DNA of 54,762 bases, taken from positions 1-54,762 of the forward strand of contig CAZAEH010000008.1 in the NCBI GenBank assembly GCA_964484255.1, in the 5' to 3' direction. Positions 8,878 to 15,398 of this stretch are shown here, piece by piece. A model generated the notes under the pieces. It made no database searches, was not told where the DNA came from, and saw only the letters and a program-made list of their open reading frames with translations. The position numbers were made by a program, and so were the translations under genes. The first letter of the stretch is position 1, and every line of letters starts with the position of its first letter. Source of the stretch: UBA6215 sp964484255. Its GTDB lineage: Bacteria > Omnitrophota > Gorgyraeia > Pluralincolimonadales > Pluralincolimonadaceae.

Positions 8878-8903
8878 GGAAATTATATTGCTTTTTAGAG
8901 GTA
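8853..8903. repeat. 10-bp inverted repeat enclosing the -35 element
   Basis: TACCTCTAAA (8853-8862) and its exact reverse complement TTTAGAGGTA (8894-8903) flank 31 bases that include the TTGACA of the candidate cyclase promoter. It could be a pair of operator half-sites or a large-loop RNA hairpin downstream of tRNA-Leu. No known regulator is recognised. Confidence 0.6.
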
Positions 8904-8916
8904 ATTTATTGGGGTA

Positions 8917-9003
8917 TGGTGCCGGGAGAGGGGGTCGAACCCTCATAACCTTGCGGTCGCGGGATTTTAAGTCCCGTGCGTCTGCCAATTCCGCCATCCC
9001 GGC
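8917..9003 (-). tRNA. tRNA-Leu (anticodon TAA)
   Basis: On the minus strand the acceptor stem GCCGGGA pairs with TCCCGGC. The anticodon arm CGGGA-CTTAAAA-TCCCG gives anticodon TAA. A long variable arm (GACCGCAAGGTTAT region) marks a class II tRNA, and the T arm GAGGG-TTCGACC-CCCTC is intact. Discriminator A and the CCA end are genome-encoded. It lies 26 bases downstream of tRNA-Cys in the same direction. Confidence 0.97.
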
Positions 9004-9029
9004 GTTTCTTGGCGCATTAAATAAAATTT

Positions 9030-9104
9030 TGGAGGCGACGACCGGAATCGAACCGGTGCATCGCGGTTTTGCAGACCGCTCCCTTACCACTTGGGTACGT
9101 CGCC
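9030..9104 (-). tRNA. tRNA-Cys (anticodon GCA)
   Basis: On the minus strand GGCGACG pairs with CGTCGCC. The anticodon arm GCGGT-CTGCAAA-ACCGC gives anticodon GCA, and the T arm is ACCGG-TTCGATT-CCGGT. The discriminator base is U, the identity element of tRNA-Cys, followed by an encoded CCA. It is probably co-transcribed with tRNA-Leu. Confidence 0.97.
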
Positions 9105-9113
9105 TTAAACTAA

Positions 9114-9141
9114 GGGCGCTTAAGTTTTGGCTTAAGCGCCC
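9114..9141 (-). terminator. Perfect 11-bp hairpin between pseudopilin gene and tRNA-Cys
   Basis: GGGCGCTTAAG, a 6-base loop and CTTAAGCGCCC form a perfect stem. On the minus strand it is followed by TTAGTTTAAGG, a weak U tract. It likely terminates the pseudopilin transcript just before the tRNAs, though processing or attenuation is possible. No clear promoter lies between it and tRNA-Cys. Confidence 0.6.
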
Positions 9142-9172
9142 CGCATTACTGCGCGAAACACTGTCTGTGCCC

Positions 9173-9592
9173 TTATCTTATCTTGACATTACCGCCTTTA
9201 TACAAATACACGCCGCCAGTACCGGCATGGCCCTGGCAGGTAATTATGACAGCTTTTGAAGCGGTACCTGCGCTAGGCAAGTAACCATACTGATAGACGC
9301 TTGTAGTTGCCGTGCTGCTCGGGCAGCTAAATACCTGTGAATCATCGATGTACGTCGGAGACGCCATCAAAGCGGCCTGCAAGCCGTTGGCCGGCGGATA
9401 TTTTTCGTTGTTCGCGGCCGTGTACATCTCAAGCGCAGCGCCTATCTGCTTAAGGTTGCTGGCACAAGTCGTTTTCCTGGCTTGTTCCCTTGCCCTGCCA
9501 AGTGCCGGCATAAGCAAACCGGCCAATATAATTATGATTGCCATAACAACCAACAACTCGATAAGGGTGAAGCCTCTGTTGCTTTTACGCAT
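9173..9592 (-). CDS. Type II/IV pseudopilin, downstream copy of a tandem pair
   Basis: A 139-residue prepilin-like protein. MRKSNRG|FTLIELLVVMAI is a class III leader cleaved after G7 by prepilin peptidase, followed by the hydrophobic assembly helix. The mature part has CASNLKQIGAALEMYT and a Cys-containing loop (VFSCPSS), the short pseudopilin form common in Omnitrophota and planctomycetes; the two cysteines could form a disulfide. AGGAGGTGA lies 7 bases before the ATG. From the prepilin cleavage site to the end it is identical to the upstream copy at 9651, differing only in leader, stop codon (TAA against TAG) and flanks. Assembly ATPase and platform genes are not in this window. Confidence 0.9.
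   Translation of the reverse strand: MRKSNRGFTLIELLVVMAIIIILAGLLMPALGRAREQARKTTCASNLKQIGAALEMYTAANNEKYPPANGLQAALMASPTYIDDSQVFSCPSSTATTSVYQYGYLPSAGTASKAVIITCQGHAGTGGVYLYKGGNVKIR
9174..9571. repeat. 398-bp direct repeat, copy A (pseudopilin coding sequence)
   Basis: This block is identical base for base to 9652-10049 (offset 478). It covers all the mature pseudopilin sequence and the prepilin cleavage region. Identity stops abruptly in the leader codons and at the first base of the stop codon. Confidence 0.95.
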
Positions 9593-9650
9593 TTTGGCTC
9601 ACCTCCTTTCATTCATAATTTTTTGCCGCCTTTAAGGCGAACAAAATATT

Positions 9651-10067
9651 CTATCTTATCTTGACATTACCGCCTTTATACAAATACACGCCGCCAGTAC
9701 CGGCATGGCCCTGGCAGGTAATTATGACAGCTTTTGAAGCGGTACCTGCGCTAGGCAAGTAACCATACTGATAGACGCTTGTAGTTGCCGTGCTGCTCGG
9801 GCAGCTAAATACCTGTGAATCATCGATGTACGTCGGAGACGCCATCAAAGCGGCCTGCAAGCCGTTGGCCGGCGGATATTTTTCGTTGTTCGCGGCCGTG
9901 TACATCTCAAGCGCAGCGCCTATCTGCTTAAGGTTGCTGGCACAAGTCGTTTTCCTGGCTTGTTCCCTTGCCCTGCCAAGTGCCGGCATAAGCAAACCGG
10001 CCAATATAATTATGATTGCCATAACAACCAACAACTCGATAAGGGTGAAACCTTTTGCTCTGCGCAT
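9651..10067 (-). CDS. Type II/IV pseudopilin, upstream copy of a tandem pair
   Basis: A 138-residue prepilin-like protein with leader MRRAKG|FTLIELL and a mature sequence identical to that of the following gene. A GTG one codon earlier is possible, but AGGAGG sits 5 bases from the ATG at 10067 and only 2 from the GTG, so I chose the ATG. A 58-base spacer with its own ribosome-binding site separates it from the second copy, so both can be translated from one mRNA. A good sigma70 promoter lies just upstream at 10136-10164. The subunits could serve a type II-like secretion system or a pseudopilus working with the secretin encoded at 5137; that link is inference. Confidence 0.9.
   Translation of the reverse strand: MRRAKGFTLIELLVVMAIIIILAGLLMPALGRAREQARKTTCASNLKQIGAALEMYTAANNEKYPPANGLQAALMASPTYIDDSQVFSCPSSTATTSVYQYGYLPSAGTASKAVIITCQGHAGTGGVYLYKGGNVKIR
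9652..10049. repeat. 398-bp direct repeat, copy B (pseudopilin coding sequence)
   Basis: Partner of 9174-9571, with no base differences seen on direct reading. The sequences outside the block are unrelated except for the ribosome-binding site. Confidence 0.95.
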
Positions 10068-10135
10068 CACTACCTCCTTTTTTATCTGAACTACGGGTTC
10101 ACATATATACCTGATAACTTTATCCCTGTAATAAA

Positions 10136-10164
10136 AGGATACTATCGCTTTTCAACCTTGTCAA
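10136..10164 (-). promoter_or_regulatory. Sigma70-type promoter for the pseudopilin pair
   Basis: On the minus strand, TTGACA (10159-10164), a 17-base spacer and TATCCT (10136-10141) lie over the last codons of coaB. The -10 is the same as in the pyr operon promoter. The predicted leader is about 60 bases and ends in AAGGAGG. Confidence 0.65.
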
Positions 10165-10765
10165 GGATAAAACTGGAAATCTTTTCTTTTGAAGAATAAA
10201 GTTCCTCCGCCGCTTCCCGTCTTCCAAAACATATAACCCTTATCTTTTTGTTCCCGAAAGGGGACGGACCGGTCCCGACCATTGTAGCAAAGATGTAGTC
10301 GGCGTTCTTTCTGCAGAGTTTTTTCAGGGCCTCTTTTTTTACGTCTCCGGTCTCTACGGAAAAACCTACGAGCACTCGCGAGCCTTTATTCTTTCCGGCC
10401 CATGAAAGTATATCAGGGTTGCGGACAAGCTTTAAAACCATTTTCCCCGAGCTCTTCTTGATCTTCGAACTGGATATCTTATCCGGCCTGTAGTCTGCCA
10501 CCGCTGCGGACATTATAAGGCAGTCGGACCCGCGGAAATGTTCTTTCACTGCGATCTCCATTTCACGCGCAGAGACTACGGGGATATATCTCACTCCCCT
10601 CGGAGGTTTTAGGCCTGCCGGACCGGTGACCAAAATAACCTTATGTCCGCGCCTTGCCGCTTCTTCGGCTATTTTATAACCAAAATACCCGGTGGAAGAA
10701 TTGGATATGTACCGGACAGGATCGATAAATTCCCTGGTAGGACCGGCGGTAACGAGGATCCGCAT
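10142..10765 (-). CDS. coaB: Phosphopantothenate-cysteine ligase, stand-alone CoaB
   Basis: A 207-residue enzyme that joins 4'-phosphopantothenate to cysteine in CoA synthesis. RILVTAGPTREFIDPVRYIS, then NSSTGYFGYKIAEEAARRGH, matches the CoaB nucleotide-binding start. MSAAVADYRP carries the conserved asparagine-loop region and VGFSVETGD follows. The frame extends 27 codons upstream, but the protein family begins at MRILVTAG and AAGG lies 6 bases before this ATG. In most bacteria CoaB is fused behind CoaC; here coaC ends 2 bases upstream on a separate reading frame, so the bifunctional protein is split. Last gene of the ndk operon. Confidence 0.9.
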   Translation of the reverse strand: MRILVTAGPTREFIDPVRYISNSSTGYFGYKIAEEAARRGHKVILVTGPAGLKPPRGVRYIPVVSAREMEIAVKEHFRGSDCLIMSAAVADYRPDKISSSKIKKSSGKMVLKLVRNPDILSWAGKNKGSRVLVGFSVETGDVKKEALKKLCRKNADYIFATMVGTGPSPFGNKKIRVICFGRREAAEELYSSKEKISSFILDKVEKR

Positions 10766-10767
10766 TC

Positions 10768-11310
10768 TTAACCTTTTACGGCTTTTTTTACTTCGGAGAT
10801 TATCGACGCGCTGTCCGCGATATGCCCTACGCCTTGGCAACCGCATGCAAGAGGTCCCTTCACCGGGCCTATGAACTCTACGCCGCGCGCCTTAAGCTTT
10901 TTGACGTTATCCTTGACGGCCGGATTCGAATACATCTTTTCATTCATTGCCGGCGCAATAAGAACCTTGGCGGAGGAAGCCGTGACGACGCACGTGAGCA
11001 GGTCGTCACAGATCCCGTTTGCTAATTTTCCGATAGTGTTCGCGCATGCCGGGGCTATGAGAATTACATCCGCCTTGTCTGCCAGCGAAGTATGCAACGG
11101 GCTCCAGTCGGAGGTAGCTTCGAACATCTCTGAATGAACCTTATTGCGCGAAAGGGTCTGAAGGGTCAGCGGGGCAATGAATTCTTTCGCTTCTTTTGTC
11201 ATAATGACCGTAACGTTAAAACCTGATCTCCTGAGGCTGTTGACGATATCGCACGACCTGTAAGCGGCGATGGAACCGGTAACCCCGAGTACGATCTCTT
11301 TCTTTGCCAT
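10768..11310 (-). CDS. coaC: Phosphopantothenoylcysteine decarboxylase, stand-alone CoaC
   Basis: A 180-residue FMN-dependent decarboxylase that produces 4'-phosphopantetheine. It starts with EIVLGVTGSIAAYRSCDIV (flavoprotein fold). The catalytic histidine lies in WSPLHTSLADKAD, followed by APACANTIGKLANGICDDLL, the substrate clamp APAMNEKMYSNP, and LACGCQGVG with the conserved cysteine. These are all the CoaC signatures. It begins immediately after rpoZ stops and is followed by coaB, so the two steps are made as separate chains from one mRNA. Confidence 0.93.
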   Translation of the reverse strand: MAKKEIVLGVTGSIAAYRSCDIVNSLRRSGFNVTVIMTKEAKEFIAPLTLQTLSRNKVHSEMFEATSDWSPLHTSLADKADVILIAPACANTIGKLANGICDDLLTCVVTASSAKVLIAPAMNEKMYSNPAVKDNVKKLKARGVEFIGPVKGPLACGCQGVGHIADSASIISEVKKAVKG

Positions 11311-11517
11311 TTATTTCTTCTTTTCCTTAATGGCTATCTTTCCGGCTTTTATCTCCTCGAGCGCTATGGTCGATATCTTCTTGCTGTCGCTCTCGATAAG
11401 CTTAGGGCTGCCTTCATTAAGCTCCAGTGCGCGCTTTGAGGCCAGTATGACCAGTTTATAGACCGATTTAGTCTTGTCCAAAAGCTCTTCCGTTGATACA
11501 GGCGCCTTGCCTTTCAA
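11311..11517 (-). CDS. rpoZ: RNA polymerase omega subunit
   Basis: A 68-residue small subunit that aids beta' folding and RNA polymerase assembly. The sequence has the family pattern YKLVILASKRALELNEG, then a conserved IALEEIKAGKI helix and a lysine tail. The start is TTG, preceded by GAGGTG at a good distance. Its place directly after gmk is the classical gmk-rpoZ arrangement of many bacteria, which strongly supports the call for so short a protein. Confidence 0.92.
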   Translation of the reverse strand: MKGKAPVSTEELLDKTKSVYKLVILASKRALELNEGSPKLIESDSKKISTIALEEIKAGKIAIKEKKK

Positions 11518-11521
11518 TTGT

Positions 11522-12100
11522 TCACCTCACTTTAAGTCTTTCGGATACTATTATCGATTTTAGTTTTGCGACGGCTTCCGAGAAATCGTCGTTTACTACG
11601 GCATAATCGTACCTGCCCAACTTAGATATATCCTTTCTGGCATAACTCATTCTCTTCTTTATTTCTGAGGAACCATCGGTTGACCTGCCTACCAGCCTTT
11701 TCCTTAGTGCTTCCAGCGAAGGCGGAAGGACATATATAAGGACCGAGCCTTTTACGTTCTTTTTTATGAAAAGCGCCCCTTTTACATCGAGGCTTAGTAC
11801 GGCGTCCTTGCCCTTCTTTAATATATCTTCTATGTGCCTCCTCGAGGTCCCGTAATTCGCGCCGTAAGGGTTTGATGTCTCGATAAACTCGCCCCTCTTT
11901 TGCCTGCGCAAAAAATCTTTCCCGGATACAAAACAGTAATCCTTGCCTTCCTTTTCGCCTGCCCTGGGTCCCCTTGTGGTAAACGAGGGCGGATGTTCTA
12001 CGCCGAGATTCTTGTCCACCGTAAGCGCCTTTACCAGGGATGTCTTACCGCAGCCTGAAGGTGCGGACAAGACGAATATGCGCCCCTCGGAACGGGCCAT
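11522..12100 (-). CDS. gmk: Guanylate kinase
   Basis: A 192-residue enzyme converting GMP to GDP with ATP. RIFVLSAPSGCGKTSLVKAL holds the P-loop, followed by the GMP-binding block FTTRGPRAGEKEGKDYCFVS, GEFIETSNPYGANYGTS and VLSLDVKGA. I took the ATG at 12100, with GGAG 5 bases upstream, rather than a GTG two codons earlier, which sits on the GGAG itself. The yicC stop lies 2 bases upstream of this start. It is one of several nucleotide and housekeeping genes (ndk, yicC, gmk, rpoZ) in the operon. Confidence 0.95.
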   Translation of the reverse strand: MARSEGRIFVLSAPSGCGKTSLVKALTVDKNLGVEHPPSFTTRGPRAGEKEGKDYCFVSGKDFLRRQKRGEFIETSNPYGANYGTSRRHIEDILKKGKDAVLSLDVKGALFIKKNVKGSVLIYVLPPSLEALRKRLVGRSTDGSSEIKKRMSYARKDISKLGRYDYAVVNDDFSEAVAKLKSIIVSERLKVR

Positions 12101-12102
12101 GC

Positions 12103-12984
12103 TCACTCCAGGTTCTGGATCTGTTCGCGGATCTTCTCCACCTCGCCTTTTATTGATATGGCAAGCTGGGCTATCCTGTAGTCGCTTGTCTTCTGACCTA
12201 CAGTATTGATCTCCCGATGCAGCTCCTGTGATATAAAATCGAGTTTCCGGCCGACCTCTTCCTGGCCGACAACCGTATCTCCGAAACTCTTAAGGTGGGA
12301 TTTTATCCTTGTTATCTCCTCGGATATATCCGAGTTCTTGGCAAACAGGGCTACTTCAAGTTCTATCCTGCCTTTATCGAGGTTCATCTTGCCCGATGAA
12401 AGTTCGTGTATCTTTTTTATAAGACGCGCCCTGTATTCTTTGAGCGCCAGCTTGGAGCGGCGTTCTATGCCCGCCAGGTCCTTCAATATGGATTTCTTTC
12501 TTCTCATTACATCGGAAACGAGGACCCGCCCTTCTTTTTCGCGCATGCCGATCAATCCCGATACCGCGGAATCCAGAGCCGATTTCAAGCCTGGCCAAAG
12601 GTTTATGTCCTCTTTCGGCTTATCTTCTATAGATATCACTCCGGGAAAAGATATTATCTGCGAGAAATCGATTCCATCATTCAAGCTGAGGGAACGGCGA
12701 AGGTCTATAAGAAGGTTCTTGTATTTCTTGGCAAGGGGCTTATTTATTATGAGCCTGGGGTCTGCTTTCTTGGGACTGTCATAAGTTACCGAGAGGTTCG
12801 CTTTCCCGCGCTTTACTTTTTTTGCGACCTCAGCCCGTATCTTGTCTTCGAACATGGCCAGGTTTTCAGGTAGCCTGCTTGAGATCTCAAAGAACCTGTG
12901 GTTCACTGTCCTTATCTCCAGCTGTATCTTTCCCTGCGCTGTGGTCGCTGTGCCGCGGCCGAAACCTGTCATGCTCTTTACCAA
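12103..12984 (-). CDS. yicC: YicC/YloC-family endoribonuclease
   Basis: A 293-residue cytosolic protein of the YicC family, members of which act as RNases on structured or small RNAs. The diagnostic start MVKSMTGFGRG and the block VNHRFFEISSRLPENL are present, as is the C-terminal GRKLDFISQELHREINTVGQKT. Initiation is at TTG: GGAG lies 6 bases upstream, and starting at the later ATG would lose the conserved first residues. The gene precedes gmk, a common linkage in bacteria. Confidence 0.92.
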   Translation of the reverse strand: MVKSMTGFGRGTATTAQGKIQLEIRTVNHRFFEISSRLPENLAMFEDKIRAEVAKKVKRGKANLSVTYDSPKKADPRLIINKPLAKKYKNLLIDLRRSLSLNDGIDFSQIISFPGVISIEDKPKEDINLWPGLKSALDSAVSGLIGMREKEGRVLVSDVMRRKKSILKDLAGIERRSKLALKEYRARLIKKIHELSSGKMNLDKGRIELEVALFAKNSDISEEITRIKSHLKSFGDTVVGQEEVGRKLDFISQELHREINTVGQKTSDYRIAQLAISIKGEVEKIREQIQNLE

Positions 12985-12997
12985 TTTACACTCCGGA

Positions 12998-13501
12998 TTA
13001 TTTCCAAACGCGTTTTGTCACTTCCTGCAATGTCACGAACTTCGTCGGATAAAGGTCTACGATTATGTCGTCGGGTCCGAACCACAACTTTATCTCCCTT
13101 TCGGCTTCCGACTCGTTTGAAGAGGCGTGTATTACATTCTCATAAAGACCTTTTGTAGTTATCCTGCCGTAAGAACCGCGTATAGTGGTCGGGTCCGCCT
13201 CTTCGGGATTGGTTGAACCGGCAAGTTTCCTCACTTTGTCTATGGCGGAATCCCCCCAATACACCATAGCCATGACTTTCCGCCTTTCATGCAACTCGCC
13301 CTGGAGGTATTTTATCAGCTCAGGGAAGAAGGGCTTATCCTGCATGTGCCTGTAATGATCGGTAGCAAGCTCTTTGCTTACCCGCACTATCTTGGCGGCG
13401 ACAATCTCGAGTTTGGTCTCGGAGAGGCGGGTAAGTATATTTCCGGTAAGGGACTTCTTAAGCCCATCCGGTTTAATTATGACTAGCGTCTTCTGGTCCA
13501 T
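12998..13501 (-). CDS. ndk: Nucleoside diphosphate kinase
   Basis: A 167-residue enzyme that transfers gamma-phosphate between nucleoside tri- and diphosphates through a phosphohistidine. TLVIIKPDGLKK is the canonical start and NVIHASSN carries the catalytic histidine; GSTNPEEADPTTIRGSYG is the nucleotide-binding block. At 167 residues it is longer than the usual 130-150, with an extra segment after the Kpn-loop region and a longer tail. It leads the ndk-yicC-gmk-rpoZ-coaC-coaB operon, with AAGGAAGG 4-5 bases before ATG. Confidence 0.94.
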   Translation of the reverse strand: MDQKTLVIIKPDGLKKSLTGNILTRLSETKLEIVAAKIVRVSKELATDHYRHMQDKPFFPELIKYLQGELHERRKVMAMVYWGDSAIDKVRKLAGSTNPEEADPTTIRGSYGRITTKGLYENVIHASSNESEAEREIKLWFGPDDIIVDLYPTKFVTLQEVTKRVWK

Positions 13502-13534
13502 TTTTGTCCTTCCTTATTATTTATATAAACCTAA

Positions 13535-13563
13535 ATTTTATTATAACTTGTTGTGTTTGTCAA
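13535..13563 (-). promoter_or_regulatory. Sigma70-type promoter for the ndk operon
   Basis: On the minus strand, TTGACA (13558-13563), a 17-base spacer and TAAAAT (13535-13540). An overlapping TATAAT sits only 12 bases after the -35 and is less well placed. The predicted leader is about 27 bases and includes AAGGAAGG. Confidence 0.65.
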
Positions 13564-15398
13564 TGGAGTTCCTTCGCCCCGCATATCTTACCTATGTGTT
13601 TACAAATAAATTCATTTCCGGGGGAAAGCTTGAGAGCGGCTTTGTATTCATCCAAGGCGCTCTTTATATCCCCTTTCCTTTCATAGGCAAGTCCCGCATT
13701 GACCCTGGATTCCAGCATATAGGGATAAGCCTTAATGGCCATTTTGTACGCTTCTAAAGCTTTATCGTATTCCTTGTTTTCCATCCTCGCATCGCCAAGT
13801 TTATCCCAAATTACCGCGTCGTCCGGATCCAACAGTGCCGCTTTTTCGAAATACCCGGCGGCTCGCTTAAAATCACCTTTGACATAGTACATATTACCCA
13901 TGCACACATATGGCGGGACATAGTTTTCCCTGATGGATATGGCTTTTTCGTATGCTCTTATCGCATCGTCTTCCCTTCCGGAATAATAGTATAGCGAAGC
14001 AAGGTTGCATAGGGTCACTACCCCGCCGTTCCCATCCAGTTTTATCGCCTCTTTATACTCGGTTTCCGCCTCTTTTACCATGTCCCTTGAAGCATATTCA
14101 ACACCAAGATTAGAATGAAGGCGTGAACTCCACGGGGAATACTTAAGGGTGTATTTATAGAAATAGACGGGATCCCTCCATACATAGTTCTGCGATACGG
14201 TAAGTGTCGAGAGCATCGCTATTATCACAGCGCAAAAAGAGGCGATCGCGAGCCTGATAGAGCGCATATCCAGCGCACGGCAGAGGATAGCGGATATCAC
14301 GATAAAAAAACCTATTGCCGGAAGGTACAACCAATGCTCTGCGACCGTTGCATTAATAGGAACAAAATTAAGGAATGGTATAAGCAGTACTCCGAACCAT
14401 ACAGCGCCGAACGACACGCGCCGGAAACGCCTGCGAAACATGAAAACCGCTGCCGAAGCTGCCAATACCGCGACGACCGAAAAGAGAAGGGCCGGCTCCT
14501 TAACAACATACAGGACATCGTAAGCAATCCGCACCCTTTCCATGTGAAGGCCGGTCGGCCACAAGAGCATCTTAACATAACCCAACGCGATCAATGGAGC
14601 GGTAATGGCCCTAAGGGGGAACGGTATGTATTCCCCCATTCCCTCGTCGCCCAACGGGAGATGCACGACAAAAACCCTTATCGCCAGGTAAAATGCCGCT
14701 ATCAACACAAACGGGCAGATCTCGATAAGCGGTCTTTCCTTTTTACCCCGTACGGTAAAATATATCCTGTAAACCAGCATGAACACGGGAAACCATAACG
14801 CCGATTCTTTTGAGAACGCGGCAAGCAGGAAAAAGAACGCTGAGGCAGCATAATATCTAATCCGTCCGGCGGCTTCATGCATGCAATACTCTATATAAAA
14901 AGCCATGGACAACAGGCAAAGGAAAGCGGCAAGGGGATCGGCGCGCCCTGATATATAAGTCACGGCTTCCGTATTGACCGGGTGGACCGCAAAGAATGCG
15001 GCCGAAAGGAACGCAACAGCTCTCCTTCCAAGGACCCTCTTTACAATTGCATAGACAAGCAGTGCATTACACACATGCAGGTATATATTAGTAAGGTGGT
15101 ATCCGAAAGTCTCCAGCCCCCAGGAATTGTAATCCAGCGCAAAGGTCGCCATGAGGACGGGCCTGTAGAAAGTGTTGGTCATGTCGCCGTAGTAAACGCC
15201 TTCGAGGAATAACCTTGGTATATACCCTATATCCCTTATATGCAGGTTGTTGAAAACAAGGACTATGTCATCCCACAAAAAAGGGTTGGGCAGGGAATTG
15301 AAGTAGCACAGGAACCCGGCCAGTATCAATGTCGAATAGGCCGCGATGTCGCGATAGCGTTCGCGGGAAACCTGGTCGGTGCTATATATCGTAATCAC
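13560..15398 (-). CDS. GT-C-like membrane protein with C-terminal TPR repeats (TMTC-like)
   Basis: A 612-residue protein with about ten to twelve membrane helices in the first 400 residues and about five TPR units in the last 200 (for example SRLHSNLGVEYASRDMVKEA and VIWDKLGDARMENKEYDKAL). PFLWDDIVLVFNN, with an acidic pair in the first loop, HLTNIYLHVCNALLVY and AVHPVNTEAVTYISGRAD resemble TMTC/DUF1736 proteins, which are polyprenol-phosphate-dependent protein O-mannosyltransferases. A GTG start with AAGGAG 10 bases upstream overlaps the end of the DUF2079 gene. It probably transfers a lipid-linked sugar on the periplasmic side; substrate unknown. Confidence 0.75.
   Translation of the reverse strand: MITIYSTDQVSRERYRDIAAYSTLILAGFLCYFNSLPNPFLWDDIVLVFNNLHIRDIGYIPRLFLEGVYYGDMTNTFYRPVLMATFALDYNSWGLETFGYHLTNIYLHVCNALLVYAIVKRVLGRRAVAFLSAAFFAVHPVNTEAVTYISGRADPLAAFLCLLSMAFYIEYCMHEAAGRIRYYAASAFFFLLAAFSKESALWFPVFMLVYRIYFTVRGKKERPLIEICPFVLIAAFYLAIRVFVVHLPLGDEGMGEYIPFPLRAITAPLIALGYVKMLLWPTGLHMERVRIAYDVLYVVKEPALLFSVVAVLAASAAVFMFRRRFRRVSFGAVWFGVLLIPFLNFVPINATVAEHWLYLPAIGFFIVISAILCRALDMRSIRLAIASFCAVIIAMLSTLTVSQNYVWRDPVYFYKYTLKYSPWSSRLHSNLGVEYASRDMVKEAETEYKEAIKLDGNGGVVTLCNLASLYYYSGREDDAIRAYEKAISIRENYVPPYVCMGNMYYVKGDFKRAAGYFEKAALLDPDDAVIWDKLGDARMENKEYDKALEAYKMAIKAYPYMLESRVNAGLAYERKGDIKSALDEYKAALKLSPGNEFICKHIGKICGAKELH

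Noticed and set aside
8827..9259. Short open frames on both strands across the tRNA genes
   Set aside because: They translate the conserved tRNA-Leu and tRNA-Cys sequences, which explains lookalikes common in databases; they are not proteins.
13541..13552. TATAAT only 12 bases after TTGACA upstream of ndk
   Set aside because: A 12-base spacer is too short for sigma70; the overlapping TAAAAT at 17 bases is the better -10.
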